The position numbers and the translations under genes were made by a program. DNA of 64,000 nucleotides, taken from contig CAWJCM010000007.1 of assembly GCA_963841405.1 (NCBI GenBank), forward strand, positions 186,001 to 250,000, given 5' to 3'. The notes below the pieces were generated by a model that saw only the letters and a program-made list of their open reading frames with translations, had not been told where the DNA came from and made no database searches. How positions within the stretch are numbered: position 1 is the first letter of the stretch; each line of letters begins with the position of its first letter. The stretch is from DATBLE01 sp963841405. GTDB taxonomy: Bacteria; Actinomycetota; Thermoleophilia; Gaiellales; Gaiellaceae. Of this stretch, positions 1 to 7,488 are shown piece after piece.

Positions 1-1479
1 TACCTGCTGATCCCGGTCGCGTTCCTCGCCGGCTCGAACGTCCTCTCGGGGCTGCCGGTGGTGATCGTGCTGAACGCGCTGATCCTGCTCCCGGTCGCGC
101 TGCTCTGCGTGTACGGGATCGCCACCAGGATCGCCGGGCGAGTGTTCGGATACTGGGCGGCCGCGCTCTGGATCGTCATCCCGTACGCAACGATCCCGAT
201 GTTCGACCAGCGCTACCACGAGAAGTACGTCGACATCACGCTGCCGCAGTCGCTCGGGCTGACCGTCCTGGCGGACTTCCCCTCCACCGTCATCCTGCTT
301 GTCACCGCCTGGCTGCTGGTCCGCGCGCTCGACACGCGCGACTGGACGGACGCGGTGCTGGCCGGCCTGGTCGGCGGCTTCGCGATCGGGCTCAAGCCGT
401 CGAACGCGCTCTTCTTCGGCGCCGCGGTGCTCTGCCTGCTGGTCGCGGCCCGGTGGGTGCAGACGGCGGCCCTCCTGGCGGCGCTGGTTCCGGGTCTCTT
501 CCTGCTCGCGCTCTGGAAGCAGCGGGGGCTGGGCGAGCTGCCGGCCTTCGCGTCGATGGGCGGCGGCGGGAGCATGGCGGCGATCGGCCCCGACGTGCCG
601 GTGGCCTCGCTCCTCTCACCGATCCACCGCTACGTCAACCTGGACTGGCACCACCTGCACCAGAACATCGACGGCGTCCGCGAGTTCTTCTGGGCGGTGC
701 GCCCGCTCGAGTTCGTGCCGCTCGCAGGCCTGCTCGCGATCGGACGCCGCTCCTGGCCGAAGGCCGTGCTCGTCTTCGGCTGGTTCATCACCTTTCTCGT
801 GCTCAAGGGCACGGACGAGAAGGCGAACATCGAGGACGCGAGCTTCTTCCGCCTGCTGATGCCGAGCTTCCCCGCGTTCCTGCTGCTGCTGGCGTCGATC
901 CCGCTGCTGGTGCCCGCCTTCTCGTGGTCGCGAAGGGTGCTGCCCGACCCGGTGCCCGCGCTGGCGACGCGGCGCGTCGGACGTCGCACACTCGCAGTCG
1001 CCGCCGCCCTCCTGGTCGTACTGCCGCTGCTGTTCGTCGCCGGCACGACGCCGCAGAGCACGGCCGAGGCGGTGTCGTACCCGTTCCAGGACGTCTACGT
1101 ACCGGTTCGCGACCTCGGGTTGAAGGTGACGCAGACCGGTGGCAAGCAGGTGCTGACCTGGAACCGCCCGTACGACGGGAAGACGCAGGTCTTCTACACG
1201 ATCCTCCGCGCGCGTCCGGTCGCGCCGGATCCCTCGTCGAACGGCGACCGCAAGGCGATCGAGGGGCTCGCCTGCCGCGACCGACAGCACGGAGCGCCCC
1301 TGAACTGCCTGCTGTACATGAACCATCTCTCGAGCGTCCCGCAGGAGCGGTACGTCGACCGGGCGCCGCCGGGCCGCTGGACGTACCGGGTCGGCATGAC
1401 CGCCAACTGGAAGAACGACCTCTCGCTCGGCGACATCATGATCGTCAGCACGCCTGTCACGGTGAACGTCGCCGGATGA
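1..1479 (+). CDS. GT-C-like polytopic membrane protein, 5' end outside window
   Basis: The frame is open to the first base, so the start lies upstream of the window; the first internal GTG is at 58. What is visible is about 490 residues with many hydrophobic segments (roughly 8-9), separated by short charged loops, and then a C-terminal extracytoplasmic domain of about 130 residues rich in Tyr and Trp (from about base 1080). The layout resembles dolichyl-phosphate-mannosyltransferase-like (GT39/GT-C) or DUF2142-type proteins of polysaccharide loci, which use polyprenyl-phosphate sugars on the outer face. The catalytic acidic N-terminal loop is not in the window, so the family is inferred. A second membrane protein follows 140 bp downstream on the same strand. 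Confidence 0.7.
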   Translation, partial: YLLIPVAFLAGSNVLSGLPVVIVLNALILLPVALLCVYGIATRIAGRVFGYWAAALWIVIPYATIPMFDQRYHEKYVDITLPQSLGLTVLADFPSTVILLVTAWLLVRALDTRDWTDAVLAGLVGGFAIGLKPSNALFFGAAVLCLLVAARWVQTAALLAALVPGLFLLALWKQRGLGELPAFASMGGGGSMAAIGPDVPVASLLSPIHRYVNLDWHHLHQNIDGVREFFWAVRPLEFVPLAGLLAIGRRSWPKAVLVFGWFITFLVLKGTDEKANIEDASFFRLLMPSFPAFLLLLASIPLLVPAFSWSRRVLPDPVPALATRRVGRRTLAVAAALLVVLPLLFVAGTTPQSTAEAVSYPFQDVYVPVRDLGLKVTQTGGKQVLTWNRPYDGKTQVFYTILRARPVAPDPSSNGDRKAIEGLACRDRQHGAPLNCLLYMNHLSSVPQERYVDRAPPGRWTYRVGMTANWKNDLSLGDIMIVSTPVTVNVAG

Positions 1480-1505
1480 GCGTCGCTCGGCTACCCCTCG
1501 CTCCC

Positions 1506-1600
1506 GTGGGGGAAACCATGTTTCCCCCACGGACCCCCTTCTTCCAGCGGCCGACTTCCTCGGGGAACCTCCCGGTTCCCCTGGGCCCCCTCCCCGCTCA
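1506..1600. repeat. Two palindromes of the intergenic hairpin-B family
   Basis: The gap between the two membrane-protein genes holds two hairpins. One has 11-bp arms at 1506-1516 and 1520-1530 (GTGGGGGAAAC and its complement, loop CAT). The other has 8-bp arms GGGGAACC at 1562-1569 and 1574-1581. Each is followed by a C-rich GG(G/A)CCCCCT tract. The same unit recurs at 4676, 24750 and 62439. It could be a REP-like dispersed repeat or a transcript-end hairpin. Nothing else is seen in this gap. Confidence 0.75.
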
Positions 1601-1618
1601 CAGACCAAAGATAGGTCT

Positions 1619-2830
1619 ATGAGCAGGCTCACGCTCGCCTACCGCCTGGCCGCGGCCGGCGGCTGGCTCGGATTCATCTGGGCGACGACGCACTGGTACT
1701 CGTGGCAGCAGACGATCGACCTGCTGTTCGGCTCGGACGCCCAGGAGTACGAAACGATCGCGAGGGCGGCGCCGGGGTTCCCGGACGAGGCGCTGCCCTC
1801 GCAGCACGCGAACCGCTTCGTGCCGCACTACCTCGTCGGGCTCGGCTCGGATGCCTTCCACGTGGGCGACCGGCACCTGTACTACGTGTGCGCCTTCGCG
1901 CTCCTGCTGGCGATCCTCGTCGTGCTCGACCGGCTGCTTCGTCCCTTCCGGCTCGGCCGGATCGAGTGGGCGCTCTGCGTCGGCGCGCTGATCACGAACC
2001 CGTACCTGTACCGCTTCCTCGCGCTCGCGCCGGGGCGGCTGGCGGACTCGGTGTTCATCATCGGCGGCGCGCTCGCGCTCCTAGGGCTGCTGCGGGCGAA
2101 TCCGTGGCTGCTCGTCGGTGGGCTGGTGGTGGCGACCCTCGGGCGCAGCGAATCGGTGTTCTCGCTCGCGGTCCTGGCGCCGATCGGTGTGCTCGTCTCG
2201 CCCGACTGGCGCCCGCTCGCGCCGGCGCGCCGGTGGGTGACCGCAGCCGCGGCACTGCTCGTCCCGCTCTGCGTCTACGGGCTGGTCGTGATCGCGGACG
2301 ACAGCTTCTCGCGGCGCGACCATCCCGGCTTCTGGGGGCTGACGATCTTCGGCGATCTCCGCGACCTCCCGGGGAGCGCCGGGACGATCGGCCTGCACGG
2401 CTCGCGGGTGGTGATCGGGGTCGTCGGCGCCGCGGCGCTGATCGCCGGCGCGCTCGTCGCGCGCCGGCGCGCACGGCCGCCGGGGAAGCTGCCGTTCGCC
2501 TTCTGGGCGTCGCTCGTCGCCGGGATCGCCGTCTCGGGCGAGGCGCTGATCCTCAGCCCGGGGTTCATCCACGGAAACTCGCCGTTGCTGTCCGCCCTCG
2601 GCGCGGTCTTCTTCGTCGTCGCCGCGGGGGCCGCGCTCAGAGGCTGGGCCCTGAGCGCGCGCGCCGGCGCGATCGGGGTCGTCGGCCTCGCGGTCGTCTC
2701 GCTCCACCACCGCTTCAGCACGATCAGCCCGGTGTCGACGCCGGGGCGCTACGCGGGGCTGGCCGCGATCGCCGCGCTTGCGGTCACGGTCGCTGTCGCC
2801 ACCGGCGCGCGGCCCCGACGCGCGGTCTGA
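1619..2830 (+). CDS. Polytopic membrane protein, function unknown
   Basis: The product is 403 residues starting at ATG 1619. There are about ten hydrophobic segments, beginning near residue 8, with a soluble loop at about residues 30-75 containing a Gln-Glu-Tyr-Glu stretch. The size and topology resemble GT-C-like or 'glycosyltransferase family 39-associated' membrane proteins of surface glycan clusters, but no diagnostic motif is visible. It may act with the membrane protein upstream. The stop codon TGA (2828-2830) abuts the IS110 element that begins within the next few bases, so the last residues may have been altered by the insertion. Confidence 0.7.
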   Translation: MSRLTLAYRLAAAGGWLGFIWATTHWYSWQQTIDLLFGSDAQEYETIARAAPGFPDEALPSQHANRFVPHYLVGLGSDAFHVGDRHLYYVCAFALLLAILVVLDRLLRPFRLGRIEWALCVGALITNPYLYRFLALAPGRLADSVFIIGGALALLGLLRANPWLLVGGLVVATLGRSESVFSLAVLAPIGVLVSPDWRPLAPARRWVTAAAALLVPLCVYGLVVIADDSFSRRDHPGFWGLTIFGDLRDLPGSAGTIGLHGSRVVIGVVGAAALIAGALVARRRARPPGKLPFAFWASLVAGIAVSGEALILSPGFIHGNSPLLSALGAVFFVVAAGAALRGWALSARAGAIGVVGLAVVSLHHRFSTISPVSTPGRYAGLAAIAALAVTVAVATGARPRRAV

Positions 2831-2844
2831 CAGGAAAATACGGT

Positions 2845-4080
2845 TCAGGCGGCCATGGGCTGCTCCAGGGTGACGCGGTGGCCGAGCCCTTCGAGTTGGC
2901 GGATGAGGTGTTTGGTGGCGCGTTCGGGGTCGCGTTTGCGGAAGTAGTCGCCGCCGAGGTCGCGGTAGAGCTCGCCGGTGGTGAGCATGTGCCAGCAGAT
3001 GCAGATGAGCGAGTGTTTGACCGCGCCGAGCGCCTTCTTGTGACCGCGGCGCGGCTTCAGCCGGGTGTACTGCGCGGCCAGGTAGCTGTCGGTGCGGATC
3101 GCTGCGAGCGCTGCCTCCTCGAGCGTCCAGTCGAGCCACTTGGAGCCTTTGCGGGTGCGGCCGGAGCGGCGACGGCCGGCCGATTGGTCGTTGCCGGGGC
3201 ATTGGCCGGCGAAGGAGGCGAGGTGCTTGGCGGTCGGGAAGACGCCCATGTCGGTGCCGATCTCGGCGATGATCGACTCGGCGCCGCGGCGTTGGATGCC
3301 GGGGATCGTGCAGAGCAGCTCAACCGCGGGTGCGAAAGGGCGGATCTGCTCCTCGATCGCCTCCGAGAGGCGGTCGATCTGCTCGTCGAGGAAGTCGACA
3401 TGGGCGAGGATCGCCCCGATCCAGGTCGCGTGCAGCTGGTCGAAGCGGCCCTCGAGCGATTCCCGAAGCGCCGGCAGCTTCCGGCGCAGACGGCCCTTCG
3501 CGAGGTCGGCCAGGATGGCGGGGTCGCTGGTGCCGGCGATCAGCGCATCGAGCATCGCCCGGCCGGAGGCGCCGAGGATGTCGGTGGCGACGCAGTCGAG
3601 CTTGATCCCGGTGTCCTCCAGCGCCTTGTGCAGCCGGTTCGCCTCCCGCGCGCGCTCCTGGATCTGCGCCTTCCGGTAACGAGTCAGGTTCCTGAGCGCC
3701 CGGATCGGCTTCGGCGGCACGAAGCTCGCCCGCAGAAGGCCAGCCTCGGCCAGCTGGCAGAGCCAGGCGGCGTCGGAGACGTCGGTCTTGCGCCCGGGGA
3801 CCTGCTTGACGTGGCGGGCGTTGACCAACAGCAGCGGGAAGTCGTCCTCGAGGATCGCCCACACCGGCTTCCAGAACACGCCGGTCGCTTCCATCACCAC
3901 CTGCTCGACGCGGTGCGCGGCCAGCCAGTCACGCAGCGTCAACAGCCCGCGCACGGTCGTCGGGAACTCGGCCACGTGCTGCTCGCGCCCGTTCCCCTCC
4001 ACCGCGGGCACGCGCACGCAGACGGTCACCTGCGCCTTGTGCACATCGAGCGCCGCCGGCCGTTCAACGATCGTCTCCAC
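2845..4080 (-). CDS. IS110-family transposase (DEDD recombinase)
   Basis: The product is 411 residues. The start is GTG 4080, because an AGGAGG box lies 4 bases upstream and the catalytic domain begins at once; the longer ATG reading from 4191 adds 37 unrelated residues. The N-terminal RuvC-like DEDD domain shows Asp12 (ALDVHK), Glu64 (VVMEATG), Asp100 and Asp103 (KTDVSDA). The C-terminal Transposase_20 domain carries a HLASFAG motif with the probable catalytic Ser near 289. All key residues are present, so the enzyme looks intact. In IS110-family elements this enzyme acts with an RNA encoded in the element's non-coding end. A group assignment (IS110 rather than IS1111) is inferred from the long 5' and short 3' non-coding flanks. 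Confidence 0.95.
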   Translation of the reverse strand: METIVERPAALDVHKAQVTVCVRVPAVEGNGREQHVAEFPTTVRGLLTLRDWLAAHRVEQVVMEATGVFWKPVWAILEDDFPLLLVNARHVKQVPGRKTDVSDAAWLCQLAEAGLLRASFVPPKPIRALRNLTRYRKAQIQERAREANRLHKALEDTGIKLDCVATDILGASGRAMLDALIAGTSDPAILADLAKGRLRRKLPALRESLEGRFDQLHATWIGAILAHVDFLDEQIDRLSEAIEEQIRPFAPAVELLCTIPGIQRRGAESIIAEIGTDMGVFPTAKHLASFAGQCPGNDQSAGRRRSGRTRKGSKWLDWTLEEAALAAIRTDSYLAAQYTRLKPRRGHKKALGAVKHSLICICWHMLTTGELYRDLGGDYFRKRDPERATKHLIRQLEGLGHRVTLEQPMAA

Positions 4081-4305
4081 GAGACCTCCTCGGGATCGAA
4101 GGAACCAATCGTCGCCCAGGGGCCTCGGAAGACTGGCGAGTCTGACAGGCGTGCTCGTGGCAACAGTCCGGAGCTCCGGCGAGACCCGCACGCCAGACTA
4201 GCCTCGGGCTCAACCGGCACCAAGAGCAACGACGGCGTCACGGGCGACCCGCCGATCATCCACCATTTTCATTCGCCCGCGCGCGCCCGCCGACGGGCAT
4301 GGTGA
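4081..4305 (-). ncRNA. Candidate bridge RNA region of the IS110 element
   Basis: This is the non-coding leader upstream of the transposase, where IS110-group elements encode their bridge (seek) RNA. On the minus strand a 12-bp stem forms between 4199-4188 and 4154-4149 plus 4144-4139, with a 4-base internal bulge at 4148-4145. It encloses a perfect 12-base palindrome CCGGAGCTCCGG (4168-4179). The strand at the bulge contains CCTGTCAGA, complementary to the plus strand at the element's right junction (2826-2834). RNA ends are not determined. The location is established knowledge for the family; this fold and guide assignment are inference. Confidence 0.45.
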
Positions 4306-4656
4306 CTAGCCCCGTTCGCGGAGCTGCTGCTCGAGCAGCGCCAGACGCTGCGCAAGCACGGTGTTCTGGTCATGGAGCTTGGAGATCACTGTCGAGTAGT
4401 GCAGGAGCACGAGCAGGACGAACAGCGCGCCGACGGCGAACAGCACCGCAGGCGGGTACGTCTCGATCCCGACCCACCCGGCGATCGTGTTCAGGCCCGA
4501 GCGCCAGAGCGAGAGAGCGAGCAGCACCACGCCGGTGAGCAGCCAGAGCAGCGCGTAGCGCTCGCGGAGTCTGCGCGAGCGGATCAGCTCGAGCACGACC
4601 AGGATCAGCACCACCGAGGCGATCGCGGCGACGATGGAGACGACGAGCGGGGTCAT
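4306..4656 (-). CDS. DUF2304 family small membrane protein
   Basis: The product is 116 residues with three predicted membrane helices (about 5-25, 34-52 and 68-86) and a C-terminal coiled-coil tail containing two LEQQL-type heptads. This is the DUF2304 layout and usual length. ATG 4656 is preceded by a strong GGAGG at 5-6 bases. DUF2304 proteins commonly sit beside DPM1-like GT2 enzymes and are thought to help anchor or assist the glycosyltransferase. Here the GT2 gene (4847-5620) lies directly upstream on the same strand, separated by a composite hairpin repeat of the A/B family. Confidence 0.85.
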   Translation of the reverse strand: MTPLVVSIVAAIASVVLILVVLELIRSRRLRERYALLWLLTGVVLLALSLWRSGLNTIAGWVGIETYPPAVLFAVGALFVLLVLLHYSTVISKLHDQNTVLAQRLALLEQQLRERG

Positions 4657-4675
4657 TTCACCTCCTCCAGTAAGC

Positions 4676-4826
4676 GTGGGGGAACCCCTGGTTCCCCCAC
4701 GGGCCCCCTCCTTGCGAGCGTGAGCGCCGTGACGACGGTTGCGGAGCCGACCCTCGACGGGGTGATGTCAATCGACGATCCCCGAAAGCGTGACGCCGCC
4801 GCGGCCGCCATGTCGGCCGCGGCGGC
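4676..4826 (-). repeat. Composite hairpin repeat, copy 1 (units A and B)
   Basis: Read on the minus strand, unit A is a GC palindrome with 13-bp arms (4795-4807 and 4814-4826, loop CCATGT). About 95 bp later unit B has 11-bp arms GTGGGGGAACC and complement (4676-4686 and 4690-4700, loop CCT). Between them are the words GGCTCCGCAACC and GCAAGGAGGGGGC, also found in the copy at 24625-24772. It sits between the GT2 stop and the DUF2304 Shine-Dalgarno sequence. Confidence 0.8.
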
Positions 4827-4846
4827 ATCGACCTGCGTAGCCCCGG

Positions 4847-5620
4847 TCACTGCTCACCGAGTGGTGTCACGTTCTTGCGGAACAGCCCGACGAACAGGGC
4901 GAGCATCACCTTGACCATGTAGTAGACGGAGGCGAGCGCGCCGATCGACGACTGGCCCGCAGCACGCTCGCGCATCTGCACCGGCACCTCGATCATCCGC
5001 AGCTCGTGCTTGTGCACCATCAGCGCGGCCTCGACCTCGGGGTAGTCGTGCGGGTAGTCGGCGGCGAACAGCGCGATCGCTCTTCGATTCATCGCCTGGA
5101 AGCCCGAGGTTGGATCGGTGATCCGCCGCCGGACCAGGATCGAGACCGTCCAGGCGAGGATCGAGATGCCGAGCCGGCGCGTTCGCGAGGATCGAAAGCT
5201 GTCGCCCTCCAGGGTCTCGCGGAAGCGAGACCCGATTGCGATGTCGGCCTCGTCGGCGAGGATCGGCTCGAGTAGCAGGCCGAGCTGCGCCGGGTCGTGC
5301 TGGCCGTCGCCGTCGACCCGTACGGCGAGCTCGAAGCCGTGCTCGAAGGCGTACCGGAAGCCGGTCTGGACGGCCCCGCCGATCCCCAGGTTGAACGGCA
5401 GCCGGACGACGTGGGCCCCGAGCCCCGTTGCAACGCCGGCGGTGCCGTCGGTCGAGCCGTCGTCCACCACCACCACCTCGAAGTCGGGGTCGAAGGCGCG
5501 AATCTCCTCGATCACCGCCGGGATGCTCGCCTCCTCGTTGAAGGCCGGCAAGATCGCGATCCGCTTGACCGCGAGCGGCGGCGAGGTGGGCCGCCGCGTC
5601 TCGGTCGCCACCTCAGCCAC
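4847..5620 (-). CDS. GT2 family glycosyltransferase, DPM1/dolichyl-P-sugar synthase-like
   Basis: The product is 257 residues with a GT-A fold. An N-terminal PAFNEE motif is at about 24-29, VVDDGSTDGT at about 50-60, a DGDGQ metal and nucleotide motif near 103, GSRF near 134 and a SGFQAMNR segment near 170. One hydrophobic segment near the C-terminus (about 229-248) is followed by a basic tail. It likely transfers a sugar from an NDP-sugar to polyprenyl phosphate or a lipid-linked glycan at the inner face of the membrane. It starts at GTG 5620 and overlaps the upstream CgeB-like gene by 8 bp, so the two are co-transcribed. Acceptor and sugar are unknown. Confidence 0.88.
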   Translation of the reverse strand: MAEVATETRRPTSPPLAVKRIAILPAFNEEASIPAVIEEIRAFDPDFEVVVVDDGSTDGTAGVATGLGAHVVRLPFNLGIGGAVQTGFRYAFEHGFELAVRVDGDGQHDPAQLGLLLEPILADEADIAIGSRFRETLEGDSFRSSRTRRLGISILAWTVSILVRRRITDPTSGFQAMNRRAIALFAADYPHDYPEVEAALMVHKHELRMIEVPVQMRERAAGQSSIGALASVYYMVKVMLALFVGLFRKNVTPLGEQ

Positions 5621-6818
5621 GGACGGCCTCCGGCACCCCCAGTCCGAGCAGGTCGAGCACCCGTCGCGCTCGATGGAGGAAGGTGTGCTCGTCGAGGGCC
5701 CGCTCGCGAGCGGCGCGGCCCAGCTCCTCCGCCTGGGCAGGATCGTCGAGCAGCCGTGCGTAAGCGTCGGTCGCCTGGTCGGCGTTCTCGACGACGAGCA
5801 GCTCGGAGTCCGGCTCGAACCAGCGCTCGATGCCGTCGTGTGGGTTGGACACGATCGTCGCCCCGGTCATCGCCAGCTCGAACGGCCGCGAGGTGGACGA
5901 GGCGTGGACGGACGCGTGTGCGCGCCGGGTGACGTTCAGGTTGATCCGCGCGGCCGAGATCGCACGCGAGAATACGTTGAAGGGCACGTCGCCCGCGAGG
6001 CGGGCGCGACCGATGTCGCCGCGGAAGTCCTGTCCGCCGAGCGAGAAGTCGGCGTCCAGGCGCCGGCTCGGCTCGCCGATCATCGCCTCGGTCCACTCAG
6101 CTCGGAACTTGTCGCCGTAGCCGTAGAAGAACACGTCGGTCTCCTTGTCGACCGCGTGCGGCCGGAAGAGCTCGGGGTCCGCCCCCCAGAAGACCGCCTC
6201 GGCGCGGCGGGCGCCCAGCTCGAGCAGCCGGCCGAGACCGCCCTCCGAGTTGGACAGCACCAGGTCGTACTCCGACGGGTCGGCGCCGAAGTAGTAGTTG
6301 AACCCGGTGTCGTGACCGCCGAACTCGGGGAGGCTCATCGGCACGTCGCCGTCGTAGAAGACGACCGGGACGCCGAATCGCTCGCGCAGCAGGGTCGGGA
6401 TGCCGCGAAGGTGGCTCATCGGGACGGTGAAGACGACGACCGCGTCGACGTCGCGCTCGCGCTCCAGGAGCCCGACCAGGTGGTTGCGCCAGCGCGGCGT
6501 CACCCACCGCCAGATCGCCTGGCGGACAAGCCGGTCGGTGTCGCCGGGGTCGCTCTCGGCCCGCCGGAGGTACCTGTCCCCTTTCAGGCGCGCGACGAAG
6601 TCGCGCGCCTTCGAGAACGCCTCACCCTCGCGGTAACAGGGGTTCGGCGCCGTCCGCCACCACGGCGACTCGACCGGCCGGCCGCGGTACGGCGTGACGA
6701 TCAGGTCGCAACCGGCCTGGTGCAGCCCCTTCCAGAGCTGCCACCACGCCGGTGTGCACCCGTAGCGGAAGTCGAGGTCGACCGCGGACGCGACCGCGAG
6801 GATCTTCGGCGCCTTCAC
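5613..6818 (-). CDS. CgeB-like glycosyltransferase (DUF3880/Glyco_trans_1_2)
   Basis: The product is 401 residues starting at GTG 6818. It is a soluble GT-B type protein. The N-terminal half contains the YYFGADPSEYD and SNSEGG region typical of CgeB/spore-maturation-like glycosyltransferases. The C-terminal half has an arginine-rich R-A-H-A-S-V-H-A-S segment and a SRPFELAMTGA motif where the family binds the nucleotide sugar, ending with a Glu-rich helix. The CgeB family modifies surface glycans or glycoproteins. The gene heads a leftward pair with the GT2 gene at 4847. The substrate cannot be read from the sequence. Confidence 0.8.
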   Translation of the reverse strand: MKAPKILAVASAVDLDFRYGCTPAWWQLWKGLHQAGCDLIVTPYRGRPVESPWWRTAPNPCYREGEAFSKARDFVARLKGDRYLRRAESDPGDTDRLVRQAIWRWVTPRWRNHLVGLLERERDVDAVVVFTVPMSHLRGIPTLLRERFGVPVVFYDGDVPMSLPEFGGHDTGFNYYFGADPSEYDLVLSNSEGGLGRLLELGARRAEAVFWGADPELFRPHAVDKETDVFFYGYGDKFRAEWTEAMIGEPSRRLDADFSLGGQDFRGDIGRARLAGDVPFNVFSRAISAARINLNVTRRAHASVHASSTSRPFELAMTGATIVSNPHDGIERWFEPDSELLVVENADQATDAYARLLDDPAQAEELGRAARERALDEHTFLHRARRVLDLLGLGVPEAVRG

Positions 6819-6836
6819 CGGGGTTCAGTATGGAGA

Positions 6837-7217
6837 TCAGGCGGGAAGGACCGCCACGTCGTAGACCGCGAGTGCCCGGTCGGTCGTGATGAGCGTGAGC
6901 CCCTCGAGCTGCGCCTGCGCGACGAGCATGCGATCGAACGGATCCCCGTGATGCCGGGGCAACGCTCCTGCGGCAAACGCATGCTCCCAGGTGATGGCAA
7001 GCGACTCGAATCGCGCAAGGTCAAGCTCGGCGCGCAGGTTGTCAGGCGGCACGTCGAGCTTTCCCAGAGCCCGTTTGATCGCTGCCTCCCAGACGGAGAC
7101 GGCGCTCACCGCGACCCGCACGGCCGGACTCCTGATCGCCTCGAGCGTCGAGGCCCGGAGCTTCGAGGGTGTGCCGAGAGCCCACAGCATCGCCTGGGTG
7201 TCCAGCAGGAAGCTCAG
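6837..7217 (-). CDS. VapC-like PIN-domain toxin with probable CTG start
   Basis: The conserved PIN start LLDTQAMLWAL, whose first Asp is a catalytic metal ligand, lies upstream of the first ATG (7190). The frame is open only back to a CTG at 7217, which overlaps the antitoxin stop as CTGA. I therefore place the start at CTG 7217 (126 residues). The second acidic cluster is HHGDPFDRMLVAQA and the third TTDRAL, matching ribonuclease PIN domains of the VapC/PilT type. Paired with the Phd-like antitoxin just upstream, it is a type II toxin cleaving RNA. A start at ATG 7190 would delete a catalytic residue. Confidence 0.85.
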   Translation of the reverse strand: MSFLLDTQAMLWALGTPSKLRASTLEAIRSPAVRVAVSAVSVWEAAIKRALGKLDVPPDNLRAELDLARFESLAITWEHAFAAGALPRHHGDPFDRMLVAQAQLEGLTLITTDRALAVYDVAVLPA

Positions 7218-7462
7218 AGCTCGATGTCCTCCGAGTCCTCGAAAAGCGCGATCAGCTCCTCGTCCGGTTCGTCGAAATCGTCGGCAATCCAGATCTTCCC
7301 GGCGAGCCCGCCGAGCTTGCGCGGCTCCCTCGGCTCGTACTTGACGAGCCTTGCCACCGGGTTGCCGGCCCTCGCGATCACGATCTCCTCGCCTGCGACG
7401 ACCTTCTCCACGAGCTTTGAGAGCGTCGACTTCGCCTCGTGCATGTTGACGATTGTGGCCAT
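7214..7462 (-). CDS. Phd/YefM-like antitoxin
   Basis: The product is 82 residues from ATG 7462; an in-frame TTG at 7468 is a less likely start. The N-terminal VNMHEAKSTLSKLVEKV and the following EEIVIARAGNPVARLV are classic Phd/YefM DNA-binding and dimerisation signatures. The C-terminal third is acidic (DDFDEPDEELIALFEDSEDIEL region), the usual toxin-binding arm. It precedes and overlaps the PIN toxin gene (CTGA junction). No strong Shine-Dalgarno sequence is present. An AT-rich repeat immediately upstream is probably its own operator. Confidence 0.9.
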   Translation of the reverse strand: MATIVNMHEAKSTLSKLVEKVVAGEEIVIARAGNPVARLVKYEPREPRKLGGLAGKIWIADDFDEPDEELIALFEDSEDIEL

Positions 7463-7468
7463 GTCCAA

Positions 7469-7488
7469 GTTAGCTAGTTTAGCTAATC
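7469..7488. promoter_or_regulatory. Probable autoregulatory operator of the Phd-VapC pair
   Basis: TTAGCTAGTTTAGCTAA (7470-7486) contains TTAGCTA twice and the 8-bp palindrome TTAGCTAA. It is markedly AT-rich against its surroundings and ends 8 bases from the antitoxin ATG, overlapping the last codons of the neighbouring methyltransferase gene. Phd-type antitoxins bind such repeats; binding here is inferred. Confidence 0.6.

Larger units (their letters stand above)
2831..4305 (-). mobile_element. IS110-family insertion sequence, about 1.47 kb
   Basis: A single IS110 transposase gene with about 225 bp of upstream non-coding DNA and a very short right end lies between the 3' ends of two convergent genes (stops at 2830 and 4306). 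The length fits IS110 elements, which lack classical terminal inverted repeats and usually make no target duplication, so the exact ends cannot be read here. A 4-bp TGAC occurs at both margins (2828-2831 and 4303-4306). A 9-bp TCTGACAGG occurs at 2826-2834 and again inside the leader at 4141-4149. The outer limits given are the flanking stop codons. Confidence 0.75.

Noticed and set aside
4191..4191. ATG at 4191 as transposase start
   Set aside because: The extra 37 residues are not conserved and overlap the structured leader; GTG 4080 has AGGAGG.
2827..4305. Classical terminal inverted repeats and target duplication for the IS element
   Set aside because: None found; IS110 elements usually lack both.
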